A stretch of DNA of 64,000 bases, taken from NCBI RefSeq assembly GCF_013523055.1, contig NZ_JAAMQM010000028.1, positions 1 through 64,000 of the forward strand. The letters run 5' to 3'. The notes beneath the pieces are model-generated. The model saw nothing but the letters and a program-made list of their open reading frames with translations, did not search any database and was not told the origin of the DNA. The DNA is from Pseudomonas capeferrum (lineage in GTDB: Bacteria; Pseudomonadota; Gammaproteobacteria; Pseudomonadales; Pseudomonadaceae). Made by a program: the position numbers and the translations under genes. Of the stretch, positions 48,916 to 64,000 are shown piece by piece; position 1 is the stretch's first letter, and every line of letters starts with the position of its first letter.

Positions 48916-49767
48916 TTATTCGGCGCTTTGTACCGCAGCGATCATTCGCACTACATCAACGGTTTCCACGACATCGTGCACACGAAGAATACTTGCACCC
49001 TTGGTCATGGCAAGTGCCGCCAATGCCAGACCACCGTATAGCCGCTCTTCGACTGGACGCCCCAGCGTCAAGCCGATCATGCTCTTGCGCGAGACGCCTA
49101 CCAACAGCGGGCGACCCAGGCTATGGAGCGCCTCCATGTGCTTGAACAGGCTCAGGTTGTGCGCCAAGGTCTTGGCGAAGCCGAATCCCGGATCGAGGAT
49201 GATCCGCTGGGCATCGATGCCCGCTGCAGCACAGGCTGCCATCCGCTTTTCAAGATAGCGCGTAACATCGGCCGTCACATTCTCATAATGCGGATTGTCC
49301 TGCATATTGCCCGGCTCGCCACGCATGTGCATCAGGCATACCGGCAGACCGGTGTCCGCCGCGGCATCGAGCGCGCCATCGCGCTCCAGCCCTCGCACGT
49401 CGTTGATCAGGCCGGCACCAAGACGTGCGCTTTCGCGCATGACTGCGGGCGTGGAGGTATCGACGGAAATGATGACGTCCAGACGGCTGTTGATGACCTC
49501 GACCATCGGCGCTACTCGCTCGATCTCTTCGGTCACAGAGACCGCGGGAGCACCAGGCCGGGTCGATTCACCGCCGATGTCGATCAAGGTCGCTCCGGCA
49601 AGCACCATGGCTTCGGCATGACGCAGTGCCGCGTCACGCTGAGTGAAGCGGCCACCATCGGAGAAGGAATCGGGCGTGATATTGAGAATACCCATGACAT
49701 GGGTACGCGATAAATCAAGAACCCGGTTGCCGCAAGGCAACCGGGTCGGGTACTGCTGTGAGGTCAT
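48916..49767 (-). CDS. folP: dihydropteroate synthase
   Basis: This 283-residue TIM-barrel enzyme joins p-aminobenzoate to hydroxymethyldihydropterin pyrophosphate (the FolK product) in folate synthesis. It is the sulfonamide target. Motifs are [15 protein letters not shown] (about 25-39), [11 protein letters not shown] (about 62-72) and [11 protein letters not shown]. It is eight bases after ftsH. Confidence 0.97.
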   Translation of the reverse strand: MTSQQYPTRLPCGNRVLDLSRTHVMGILNITPDSFSDGGRFTQRDAALRHAEAMVLAGATLIDIGGESTRPGAPAVSVTEEIERVAPMVEVINSRLDVIISVDTSTPAVMRESARLGAGLINDVRGLERDGALDAAADTGLPVCLMHMRGEPGNMQDNPHYENVTADVTRYLEKRMAACAAAGIDAQRIILDPGFGFAKTLAHNLSLFKHMEALHSLGRPLLVGVSRKSMIGLTLGRPVEERLYGGLALAALAMTKGASILRVHDVVETVDVVRMIAAVQSAE

Positions 49768-49775
49768 AACTGGCC

Positions 49776-51692
49776 TTAGATTTGAGCCGCTGGACCGCCG
49801 ATCGGCGACTCTGGACGATCACCCTGCGCTGCGGGAGTGCCCGACGCGCCGGAATCATTGTCCCAGTCACGAGGCTCGCGAGGGGTACGTCCCGACATGA
49901 TATCGTCGATCTGATCCGCGTCGATGGTCTCGTATTTCATCAGCGCATCGGCCATGGCATCGAGCTTGTCGCGATTTTCCGTAAGGATCTGCTGGGCAGT
50001 GGCATAACAGTGATCGATGATGCTGCGCACTTCCAGGTCGATCAGCTTGGCGGTCTCTCCAGAGAGACTGGCATGCTGGGAACCCGCGCTGCGACCGAGG
50101 AACACCTCGCCCTCTTCCTCTGCGTACATCAACGGGCCAAGCTTCTCGGACAGGCCCCATTTGGTGACCATGTTGCGAGCGATCTGGCTGGCACGCATGA
50201 TGTCGTTCGATGCGCCGGTTGTGACACCATCGAAGCCCAAGGTCATTTCTTCCGCGATACGGCCACCGTACAGCGAGCAGATCTGGCTGATCAGGGCGCG
50301 CTTGGACAGGCTGTAGCGATCTTCTTCCGGCAGGAACATGGTCACACCCAGGGCGCGTCCACGCGGGATGATCGATACCTTGTAGACCGGATCATGCTCG
50401 GGGACGACACGACCGACGATCGCATGGCCAGCCTCGTGATAGGCGGTGTTCCGCTTCTCTTTCTCGGACATGACCATGGTCTTGCGCTCCGCGCCCATCA
50501 TGATCTTGTCCTTGGCCAGCTCGAACTCCTTCATCTCGACCACGCGCTTGCTGCCACGCGCCGCGAACAGGGACGCTTCGTTGACCAGGTTGGCCAGGTC
50601 GGCACCGGAGAAGCCAGGCGTACCACGAGCGATCACGGCAGCATTGACGTTATCGCCGATCGGAACCTTGCGCATGTGCACTTTGAGAATCTGCTCGCGC
50701 CCACGGATATCGGGCAGACCGACCACGACCTGACGGTCGAAGCGGCCCGGGCGGAGCAATGCGGGATCGAGCACGTCTGGACGGTTGGTCGCAGCGATGA
50801 CGATGATGCCATCGTTCATCTCGAAACCGTCCATCTCGACCAGAAGCTGGTTGAGCGTCTGCTCGCGCTCGTCATGCCCGCCGCCCATGCCGGCACCGCG
50901 GTGACGACCGACAGCGTCGATCTCGTCGATGAAGATGATGCAAGGCGCATGCTTCTTCGCCTGCTCGAACATGTCACGTACCCGGCTGGCGCCCACGCCG
51001 ACGAACATTTCGACGAAGTCGGAACCGGAAATGGTGAAGAACGGTACCTTGGCCTCGCCGGCGATGGCCTTGGCCAGCAACGTCTTGCCGGTACCGGGCG
51101 GGCCGACCATCAGCACGCCGCGAGGAATGCGACCGCCCAGGCGCTGGAACTTGCCCGGATCACGCAGGAACTCGACCAGCTCGCCTACCTCTTCCTTGGC
51201 CTCGTCGCAGCCCGCGACGTCAGCCAACGTAGTTTTGACCTGGTCCTCTGACAACAGGCGCGCTTTGCTCTTGCCGAAGCTCATCGGGCCGCCCTTGCCG
51301 CCTGCCCCACCCTGCATCTGACGCATGAAGAACATGAAGACGGCGATGATCACCAGGATCGGGAAGCTGGCGACCAGCAACTGGGTCCAGATGCTCTGCT
51401 GCTCGGGCTGCTTGCCCTCGACGACGACGTTGTTGTTCACCAGATCGCCGATAAGGCCATTGTCGGCGATGGCAGGACGGATGGTCTTGAAGTTGTCGCC
51501 ATCGCTGCGCTTGCCGGTAATGACCGCGCCGTCGACAGACACTCGCTCGACCTTCCCTTCCTTGACTTGTTGGATAAAGTCGGAATAGTTGAGGGTCTGC
51601 GGCTCGTTCGGGCTGGAGAAGTTGTTCATCACCGTCACCAGGACGGCAGCGATGATCAACCACAGGATCAGATTCTTTGCCATATCGTTCAA
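49776..51692 (-). CDS. ftsH: ATP-dependent zinc metalloprotease FtsH
   Basis: This 638-residue inner-membrane AAA+ protease removes misfolded membrane proteins and regulators such as sigma-32 and LpxC. Two membrane helices (about 7-25 and 105-125) flank a periplasmic domain. Walker A is GPPGTGKT (about 197-204), the SRH region contains RPGRFDRQV, and the zinc site is HEAGH (about 418). The start at a TTG (51692) is kept because GAGGG lies seven bases upstream; an ATG at 51683, three codons on, is the alternative. Confidence 0.95.
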   Translation of the reverse strand: MNDMAKNLILWLIIAAVLVTVMNNFSSPNEPQTLNYSDFIQQVKEGKVERVSVDGAVITGKRSDGDNFKTIRPAIADNGLIGDLVNNNVVVEGKQPEQQSIWTQLLVASFPILVIIAVFMFFMRQMQGGAGGKGGPMSFGKSKARLLSEDQVKTTLADVAGCDEAKEEVGELVEFLRDPGKFQRLGGRIPRGVLMVGPPGTGKTLLAKAIAGEAKVPFFTISGSDFVEMFVGVGASRVRDMFEQAKKHAPCIIFIDEIDAVGRHRGAGMGGGHDEREQTLNQLLVEMDGFEMNDGIIVIAATNRPDVLDPALLRPGRFDRQVVVGLPDIRGREQILKVHMRKVPIGDNVNAAVIARGTPGFSGADLANLVNEASLFAARGSKRVVEMKEFELAKDKIMMGAERKTMVMSEKEKRNTAYHEAGHAIVGRVVPEHDPVYKVSIIPRGRALGVTMFLPEEDRYSLSKRALISQICSLYGGRIAEEMTLGFDGVTTGASNDIMRASQIARNMVTKWGLSEKLGPLMYAEEEGEVFLGRSAGSQHASLSGETAKLIDLEVRSIIDHCYATAQQILTENRDKLDAMADALMKYETIDADQIDDIMSGRTPREPRDWDNDSGASGTPAAQGDRPESPIGGPAAQI

Positions 51693-51893
51693 TTAGCTAC
51701 CCTCTGAGGACGGCGCACGACGCACCCGTGCCTCGCATGATATTCACCGGCCTAACTTACTACATTACCCACGGGTTCGCAGGTGCCGTCTGTAACCCTT
51801 TGTGAACCTAGACTACACGATGTTCGCTCGGGCCAGGCAAGACACCTGATTGGAAATAACTATCGCGTTAGCCGATGTCGTCGTTTCGTTACC

Positions 51894-52517
51894 TTACGCG
51901 CCGCGATAACCCCTTGCCAGCAAGTATTGCTCGCGAGAGCGGTCACGCGAGGAATCAGGTTTGATCATCTGCACCTTGTCGAACTTCAGGCGCGTATCCT
52001 TCAGATAAACATCGAAGCCTTCGCCTTGGAAAATCTTGATCAGGAAATCACCACCCGGCTTGAGCACCCGCATCGCCAGATCGAGCGCCAATTCGCACAA
52101 GAACATGGCCTTGGGGATATCTACCGCGGGCGTACCACTCATGTTGGGGGCCATATCGGAAATCACAAGGTCCACATGCGTATTGCCGACAGCCTCGAGA
52201 ATCTGCGCCAGGACTTCGTCCTGAGTGAAATCCCCCTGGATGAAGGTGACATCCGGGATGCTGTCCATTTCCAGAATATCCGATGCGATCAGGCGACCTT
52301 GGCCTCCGATCAAGCGACTGGTCACCTGCGACCAGCCCCCAGGCGCGGCGCCCAGGTCGACCACGCTCATGCCTGGGCGAATGATTCGGTACTTTTCCTG
52401 GATCTCGAGCAACTTATAGCTTGCACGAGAGCGATAACCATCCTTTTGCGCCTTCTTGACGTAAGGATCGTTGAAATGTTCTTTCAGCCAACCAAGGCTT
52501 GTCTTGGAACGCGCCAT
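51894..52517 (-). CDS. rlmE: 23S rRNA (uridine(2552)-2'-O)-methyltransferase
   Basis: This 207-residue SAM-dependent enzyme (FtsJ/RrmJ) methylates U2552 of 23S rRNA in the 50S subunit and is heat-induced in E. coli. The SAM motif is [11 protein letters not shown] (about 55-65). The K-D-K-E catalytic set fits Lys in the N-terminal part, Asp in [10 protein letters not shown] and Lys in FLIKIF. The ATG at 52517 follows GAGGTG; the frame runs open further upstream past the divergent yhbY start, which is rejected. Confidence 0.95.
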   Translation of the reverse strand: MARSKTSLGWLKEHFNDPYVKKAQKDGYRSRASYKLLEIQEKYRIIRPGMSVVDLGAAPGGWSQVTSRLIGGQGRLIASDILEMDSIPDVTFIQGDFTQDEVLAQILEAVGNTHVDLVISDMAPNMSGTPAVDIPKAMFLCELALDLAMRVLKPGGDFLIKIFQGEGFDVYLKDTRLKFDKVQMIKPDSSRDRSREQYLLARGYRGA

Positions 52518-52619
52518 TGGGCACCTCGATGATGAGAGATCGTGATTGACTGGGCGGAGCCACGAGCCCTCGGGTAAAATAGCCGCCAATTTTACAGAAT
52601 CAGACGAAAGGGTCAGATT

Positions 52620-52928
52620 ATGCCGCTCAATAACGAGCAGAAGAAGCAATACAAATCCATTGGCCATGACCTGAAACCGGTCTTGATCGTTGCTGGCAAC
52701 GGCGTCAACGAAGGTGTGGTCGCCGAGCTCGAACGTGCCTTGAGCGATCATGAGCTGATCAAGGTGGAGATACGCTCGGAAGATCGAGAGGAGCGTGCCG
52801 CCGCCATAACCGCGCTGTGCAAGGCCGGACGCGCCGAACTGGTACAGACCATCGGCAAGAAAGCGCTGATCTATCGCAAGAACCCACAACCGAACAAGCA
52901 GCTGTCCAACGTTCACCGATACAAGTGA
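52620..52928 (+). CDS. yhbY: CRM-domain RNA-binding protein YhbY
   Basis: This 102-residue protein consists of a single CRS1/YhbY (CRM) RNA-binding domain with the typical loop GNGVNEGVV and the C-terminal [11 protein letters not shown]. It associates with pre-50S ribosomes in E. coli. It is divergent from rlmE, another 50S factor, which is a conserved pairing. Confidence 0.93.
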   Translation: MPLNNEQKKQYKSIGHDLKPVLIVAGNGVNEGVVAELERALSDHELIKVEIRSEDREERAAAITALCKAGRAELVQTIGKKALIYRKNPQPNKQLSNVHRYK

Positions 52929-52935
52929 CGAGACA

Positions 52936-52965
52936 GGTCAGTGGCGCGATCGACGCGCCCTGACC
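52936..52965. terminator. hairpin between convergent yhbY and the DUF4149 gene
   Basis: Five pairs (52936-52940 with 52961-52965) plus six pairs (52943-52948 with 52954-52959) form an interrupted stem eight bases after yhbY. It overlaps the end of the DUF4149 gene. No T run is present. Confidence 0.45.
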
Positions 52966-53387
52966 GGGACCGGCTGGGCCACCAGCACGATGCCGGAAAA
53001 GCCCAGTATCAGGAAACAGAACATCTGCCAACGCTCTCCCACGGATATACCGTAGCGTAGCGTGTAGTAGCCGAGGCAGGCGGCAAATCCCAGGAGCAGC
53101 ATCTGCCCCCTGAATTGCCGCCACCAGGCCGACAGGCCATCCACTCTTGCCAGCACCGCCAGTTGCGTCATCAGACCGAGCAGGGCCACGCCGATCAACC
53201 AGCGATCGATCTGCGCGGCGATGTCCTGCACCAACAGTGGCGCCAGGCCGCTGACCTTGAGCGCGGGCACCAGCCCCACGTGAAAGACCCACAGGCCCCC
53301 GACCCAGAATACCTGGGCCAGCTGCCAGAGGATCCCCTCGAGGGATGGCGCCCGCAGGCGCTTGTCAGACGTGCTTGACTTCGACAA
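52938..53387 (-). CDS. DUF4149 membrane protein
   Basis: This 149-residue protein has about four hydrophobic helices (about 19-43, 62-80, 93-109 and 118-136) and a basic C-terminus. It belongs to the DUF4149 family of unknown function. The only start compatible with the conserved N-terminus is a TTG at 53387, inside the 3' end of greA, giving 23 bases of overlap and suggesting coupled translation. The start is uncertain. The greA-DUF4149 order is common in pseudomonads. Confidence 0.78.
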   Translation of the reverse strand: MSKSSTSDKRLRAPSLEGILWQLAQVFWVGGLWVFHVGLVPALKVSGLAPLLVQDIAAQIDRWLIGVALLGLMTQLAVLARVDGLSAWWRQFRGQMLLLGFAACLGYYTLRYGISVGERWQMFCFLILGFSGIVLVAQPVPVRARRSRH

Positions 53388-53837
53388 TCTCGTACTCGAC
53401 TACACCGGCAGGGGTCTTGATGACCACTACGTCGCCCTCTTCCTTGCCAATGATGGCACGGGCAATAGGCGCGCCCACCGATAGCTTGCCCCGCTTGATA
53501 TCGGCTTCGTCTTCGCCAACGATCTGGTAGCTCACCGATTCGTCGGTTTCCACGTTCGCCAGCTCGACGGTCGTACCGAATATGACCTTGCCGGTATGCG
53601 CGATAGTGGTGACGTCGATCACCACCGCGTTCTGCAGGCGGCCTTCGATGTCACGAATACGCGCCTCGACCATGCCCTGCTGCTCGCGCGCGGCGTGGTA
53701 CTCGGCGTTTTCCTTCAGGTCGCCCAGCTCCCGCGCCTCGCCGATATCCTGGCTCAGCTTGGGACGCACGACCTTGGTCAGGTGAGTCAGTTCTTCTTCC
53801 AGGGCGCGAGCACCCTGGACGGTCATTGGGTATTTGT

Positions 53838-53841
<4 letters not shown>
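53365..53841 (-). CDS. greA: transcription elongation factor GreA
   Basis: This 158-residue factor enters the RNA polymerase secondary channel and rescues backtracked complexes by transcript cleavage. The N-terminal coiled coil (1-75) carries the acidic tip ([16 protein letters not shown]), and the C-terminal domain has the typical [15 protein letters not shown]. Its ATG overlaps the carB stop (ATGA), so it is coupled to carAB. DksA, encoded at 17672-18118, uses the same channel. Confidence 0.97.
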
Positions 53842-57059
<3,218 letters not shown>

Positions 57060-57166
57060 GGGTTGTCACTCAAATCCGCAGGTCAGTCGGCAAGCCGTCT
57101 TGAACATTCTTGATCAGGCGCATCCGGACGCGGGCGTGGCCGGTCCGGGGCCTTGTCGCAGGATGC

Positions 57167-58303
57167 TCAGCGGCGCTTGGCCATGGCATCGATGAAACGA
57201 TCGAACAGTGGCGCGACGTCAGTCGGGCCTGGGCTCGCTTCAGGGTGGCCCTGGAAGCTGAACGCGCTCTTGTCGGTCAGCTCGATACCCTGCAGGGTAC
57301 CGTCGAACAGCGACTTGTGGATGGCGCGGACATTGCCTGGCAGGGTGGCTTCATCCACGGCGAAACCGTGGTTCTGGCTGGTGATCATGACCACGCCGGA
57401 GTCCAGGTCCTGGACCGGGTGGTTGGCGCCGTGGTGGCCGTGGCCCATCTTGACGGTCTTGGCGCCAGCGGCCAGGGCCAGCAACTGATGACCCAGGCAG
57501 ATACCGAATACCGGAATCTCGGTCTCGAGAATGTCCTTGATCGCCTGGATCGCGTAGTCGCAAGGCTCGGGGTCGCCTGGGCCGTTGGACAGGAACACAC
57601 CGTCGGGATTGAGCGCGAGCACTTCGCTGGCAGGTGTCTGTGCAGGCACGACGGTCAGGCGGCAGCCGCGAGCGACCAGCATACGCAGAATGTTCAGCTT
57701 GACGCCGTAGTCGAAGGCGACCACGTGATAAGGCAGGTCGGCGGCTTCCACGGTGGCGTGGCTGTCCGTAGGGAGGCTCCAGACGCTGGAGCGCCATTCG
57801 TAGCGCTCCTTGGTGCTGACGACCTTGGCCAGATCCATGCCCTTGAGGCCTGGGAAAGCGCGAGCTGCCGCAATCGCCGCCTCCTCGGTGATGCCGTCGC
57901 CGGCCAGGATGCAGCCATTCTGCGCGCCCTTCTCACGCAGGATGCGCGTCAGGCGGCGGGTGTCGATCCCGGCGATCGCCACGACGTTGTTGGCCTTGAG
58001 GTAGTCAGACAGCGATTGGGTGTTGCGCCAGTTGCTCGCCACCAGCGGCAGGTCGCGGATCACCAGGCCGGCCGACCAGACGCGATCGGACTCGGCGTCT
58101 TCGGCGGTGGTGCCGGTATTGCCGATATGAGGATAGGTCAGGGTAACGATTTGCTGGGCGTAGGAAGGGTCTGTGAGAATTTCCTGGTAGCCGGTCATTG
58201 CGGTGTTGAACACCACCTCACCAACGGTCTGACCGTCGGCTCCGATGGCTTCACCGCGAAAAATGCTGCCATCGGCAAGGGCGAGTATGGCTGGCTTAGT
58301 CAA
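57167..58303 (-). CDS. carA: carbamoyl-phosphate synthase small (glutaminase) subunit
   Basis: This 378-residue subunit releases ammonia from glutamine for CarB. The C-terminal class I glutaminase domain has the nucleophile Cys near 268 (GICLGHQL) and the catalytic His-Pro-Glu in GHPEASPGP (about 352). The start chosen is a TTG at 58303, giving [12 protein letters not shown], because GGGAGGT lies five bases upstream and the length is the family's; upstream frame to 58378 crosses a terminator-like stem. The leader structure suggests attenuation. Confidence 0.95.
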   Translation of the reverse strand: MTKPAILALADGSIFRGEAIGADGQTVGEVVFNTAMTGYQEILTDPSYAQQIVTLTYPHIGNTGTTAEDAESDRVWSAGLVIRDLPLVASNWRNTQSLSDYLKANNVVAIAGIDTRRLTRILREKGAQNGCILAGDGITEEAAIAAARAFPGLKGMDLAKVVSTKERYEWRSSVWSLPTDSHATVEAADLPYHVVAFDYGVKLNILRMLVARGCRLTVVPAQTPASEVLALNPDGVFLSNGPGDPEPCDYAIQAIKDILETEIPVFGICLGHQLLALAAGAKTVKMGHGHHGANHPVQDLDSGVVMITSQNHGFAVDEATLPGNVRAIHKSLFDGTLQGIELTDKSAFSFQGHPEASPGPTDVAPLFDRFIDAMAKRR

Positions 58304-58348
58304 GAAGACCTCCCGTAAATCAAGCCTGAAGGGGCGATCGCAGGTTGC

Positions 58349-58387
58349 AAAAAAGCGGAATGACGTATGAGACGTCACCCCGCTTTT
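58349..58387 (-). promoter_or_regulatory. terminator-like attenuator in the carA leader
   Basis: On the minus strand an eight-pair outer stem (58351-58358 with 58380-58387), a two-by-two internal loop, a six-pair inner stem (58361-58366 with 58372-58377) and a five-base loop are followed by six T. It ends 46 bases before carA. A complete intrinsic terminator in front of its own gene is the mark of attenuation. Confidence 0.78.
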
Positions 58388-58408
58388 ATATGCTGAATTA
58401 TCTGCGCG

Positions 58409-58430
58409 CTTTTAGTGGACACACTAAAGC
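58409..58430 (-). promoter_or_regulatory. upstream hairpin in the carA leader
   Basis: Seven A/T-rich pairs (58411-58417 with 58422-58428) around a four-base loop lie 22 bases upstream of the attenuator. It may act as a polymerase pause site. An open frame of 25 or 31 codons (58375-58452 or -58470) spans it and stops inside the terminator stem. Confidence 0.45.
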
Positions 58431-58593
58431 TGTAGCTTACAGGAAAGACCATTTTTGGTCTACCACACATGTGCCCTTGAACCACAGAATTGCGACAATC
58501 TCTTGGGGTAACCGCCATTTTGCCAGAATCGGCCGTCTTTGACCCGATTCAACGAGGCAGGCCGCTCCTGAGACCTGCCTGCCTTGCCCCTCG

Positions 58594-60538
<1,945 letters not shown>

Positions 60539-60747
60539 AGGTCATTTGCACTCTTGAGGGCGTTCGGCAACCTCTGCGCCATTGCGCCGTGCCGACAACA
60601 CCTGCCGCCTCACTCGAAAAAGAGCCCTGACAGATGCTGTAAAAATTCGCGTATTCCAGACACACCAACGCGGGAGCAAGCCCCCGCGCGGCGACATCCT
60701 ACCAGTCACTGCCAAACGGCAGTCAACCGGCCGACAACTTGCAGCGA

Positions 60748-62670
<1,923 letters not shown>

Positions 62671-62750
62671 GTTAACTCTCCCGAAACTTGAATTGGTTTG
62701 CAGCGACTACTTTGGTCAACTGCAGCAAAACTTGGATGCTTGACACCTAA

Positions 62751-62776
62751 ATGGGGATGCCCGGAAGGATTTCAAG
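62751..62776 (-). promoter_or_regulatory. sigma-32 heat-shock promoter of dnaK
   Basis: The minus strand reads CTTGAA (62771-62776), 14 bases, then CCCCAT (62751-62756), a consensus match to sigma-32 promoters. The -35 contains the grpE stop codon. It gives dnaK its own heat-shock start inside the operon. Confidence 0.85.
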
Positions 62777-63326
62777 CCTTTTCGTCGATCGATGGTTGGG
62801 AAGCTGCCGGCGTCTTGCTGACCACGACCATCGCCGGGCGCAGCAGGCGACCATTGAGCAGGTAGCCCTTCTGGAACACCTTGAGCACGCTGTTCGGCTC
62901 GACTTCGGCGCTTTCCTGCATGGCCATGGCCTGGTGATGCTCGGCGTTGAACGGCTCGCCGTGCGGGTCGATGGCTTCGAGGTTGTAGCGCTTGAGCGTG
63001 TCGTGGAACATTTTCAAGGTCAGCTCGATGCCTTCGCGCATCGGCTTGATCTTCTCGTCTTCGGCATCCGACAGTTCGAGGCCACGCTCGAGGCTGTCGA
63101 TGACCGGCAGCAGGTCGCCCGCGAATTTCTCGAGGGCGAACTTGTGCGCCTTCTCGACATCCTGCTCGGCGCGACGGCGCACGTTCTGCAGGTCAGCGGC
63201 GGTACGCAGGGATTGATCCTGGGCGGCGGCCAACTGCTCTTCGAGCACCTGCACGCGGGCGCCGAGATCCTGCGCACCTGCCTCTTCGGCGTTCAGATTC
63301 TGTTCGTCCAGCTGTTCGTCAGCCAT
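62772..63326 (-). CDS. grpE: nucleotide exchange factor GrpE
   Basis: This 184-residue dimeric factor releases ADP from DnaK. A long N-terminal coiled coil (about 20-85) precedes the beta-wing head ([21 protein letters not shown], about 150-170). The ATG at 63326 follows GGAGAG; a longer open frame without family character exists. It is the first gene of grpE-dnaK-dnaJ and is divergent from recN. Confidence 0.96.
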   Translation of the reverse strand: MADEQLDEQNLNAEEAGAQDLGARVQVLEEQLAAAQDQSLRTAADLQNVRRRAEQDVEKAHKFALEKFAGDLLPVIDSLERGLELSDAEDEKIKPMREGIELTLKMFHDTLKRYNLEAIDPHGEPFNAEHHQAMAMQESAEVEPNSVLKVFQKGYLLNGRLLRPAMVVVSKTPAASQPSIDEKA

Positions 63327-63384
63327 GGGTCTCTCCTCTGCGATATCGGGTATGCGAGCCATGCTCGCTTCGTCTGCGGGCTAT

Positions 63385-63410
63385 ATGGGGGCTTAAAAAC
63401 GAGCTTCAAG
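63385..63410 (-). promoter_or_regulatory. sigma-32 heat-shock promoter of grpE
   Basis: The minus strand reads CTTGAA (63405-63410), 14 bases, then CCCCAT (63385-63390), the same layout as the dnaK promoter. The start should lie about 50 bases before grpE. Confidence 0.87.
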
Positions 63411-63454
63411 GGGCGGACCGCTTACCTGGACGCGGATCATTCTACGAAGGGGCA

Positions 63455-63491
63455 TTGTCAGGCAAATCAAAAACACTGTATAAATAACCAG
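63455..63491 (+). promoter_or_regulatory. recN promoter with LexA box
   Basis: TTGTCA (63455-63460), 18 bases and TATAAA (63479-63484) form the promoter. A LexA-type site CTGT-N8-CCAG (63476-63491) covers the -10, one base off the CTGT-N8-ACAG consensus. It predicts SOS induction of recN, as known in other bacteria. Confidence 0.75.
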
Positions 63492-63517
63492 ACCTGTCCT
63501 TTTGGGGAGCCGCCTCC

Positions 63518-64000
63518 ATGCTGGTGCACCTGTCCGTTCACAATTACGCCATCGTCGAACACCTCGACCTCGAGCTGTCGCGCGGGATGAGCGTTATCAC
63601 CGGCGAAACCGGCGCCGGTAAATCGATCATGCTCGACGCCCTGGGCCTGGCCCTGGGCGATCGCGCCGACAGCGGCGTGGTGCGCCCTGGCGCGGACAAG
63701 GCAGATATCCTGGCCACCTTCGACCTGATCGACATCCCCGAGGCGAGTGCCTGGCTGGGCGAGCGCGACCTGGAGCATGATGGCCTGTGCATCCTGCGCC
63801 GAGTGATCACTGCCGAGGGCCGCAGCCGCGGCTACATCAATGGCACGCCCTGCCCGCTCGGCGACCTCAAGGCCCTGGGCGAGCTGCTGATCGACATTCA
63901 CAGCCAGCATGAGCATCAGTCGCTGCTCAAGACCGATACCCATCGTCGACTGGTGGACGAATACGCCGGCGCCAGCGACCTGGCGCGCCAGGTCCAACTG
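63518..64000 (+). CDS. recN: DNA repair protein RecN, 5' part (runs off the window)
   Basis: The first 161 codons of this SMC-like ATPase are present; full-length RecN is about 555 residues. Walker A is GETGAGKS (29-36), after the typical LVHLSVHNYAIVEHLDLEL start, and the segment LIDIHSQHEHQSLL (about 133-146) is conserved. RecN helps repair double-strand breaks and is strongly SOS-induced. The ATG follows GGGGAG. The frame stays open to the last base. Confidence 0.95.
   Translation, partial: MLVHLSVHNYAIVEHLDLELSRGMSVITGETGAGKSIMLDALGLALGDRADSGVVRPGADKADILATFDLIDIPEASAWLGERDLEHDGLCILRRVITAEGRSRGYINGTPCPLGDLKALGELLIDIHSQHEHQSLLKTDTHRRLVDEYAGASDLARQVQL

Overview
This window is a piece of a fluorescent Pseudomonas chromosome, most likely of the Pseudomonas putida group. 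The basis is gene content and order recognised from that group: cbrX-cbrA-cbrB-crcZ, prrF beside heme-uptake genes, rimP-nusA-infB-rbfA-truB-rpsO-pnp, and greA-carB-carA-dapB-dnaJ-dnaK-grpE-recN. A putida-type REP pair and a high-GC protein set agree with this. The species call is an inference from memory of gene order; no search was run. I see no insertion sequence, prophage, integron, CRISPR array or obviously foreign island. This is conserved core genome with a dense regulatory layer.

Layout. 1-248: tandem rRNA-type promoters firing leftwards out of the window. 249-6509: msrPQ (periplasmic methionine sulfoxide repair), pssA (phospholipid synthesis) and ilvI-ilvH-ilvC (branched-chain amino acids), all leftward. 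6594-10081: a YqcC-family protein, a TPR lipoprotein and the peptidoglycan synthase mrcB. 10198-12354 (rightward): an uncharacterised kinase/P-loop fusion, a TfoX C-terminal-domain protein and the iron-responsive sRNA PrrF with its Fur box. 12427-15109 (leftward): heme ABC importer hmuTUV. 15263-19074: a Rieske protein, sfsA, an aminotransferase, dksA and gluQ.

19229-24400: the carbon-hierarchy module. It holds small membrane protein cbrX, transporter-like sensor kinase cbrA, sigma-54 activator cbrB, and CrcZ. CrcZ is the Hfq/Crc-titrating RNA, with CbrB-type sites and a -24/-12 promoter. 24525-36232 (rightward): pcnB, folK, panB, panC, pgi, acetyl-CoA synthetase, an MpaB-family protein and a large AsmA-like DUF748 protein. 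36366-37150: a BON-domain periplasmic protein with a sigma-54-type promoter and upstream direct repeats, then a long inverted repeat built around two REP elements.

37165-51692 (leftward): pnp, rpsO, truB, rbfA, infB, nusA, rimP, tRNA-fMet, tRNA-Leu, secG, tpiA, glmM, folP and ftsH, followed by leftward rlmE (51894-52517) and rightward yhbY (52620-52928). 52938-63326 (leftward): a DUF4149 membrane protein, greA, carB, carA (with an attenuator-like leader), dapB, dnaJ, dnaK and grpE, with two good sigma-32 promoters. The right edge carries the 5' part of recN behind a LexA-type box.

I did not find a clearly undescribed multi-gene system. The best leads are small regulatory ones: the sigma-54/direct-repeat control region of the BON gene, the REP-centred inverted repeat that may end pnp transcripts, GTAAC repeats upstream of panB, a hairpin over the msrP ribosome-binding site, the carA leader, and the uncharacterised kinase/P-loop fusion protein.
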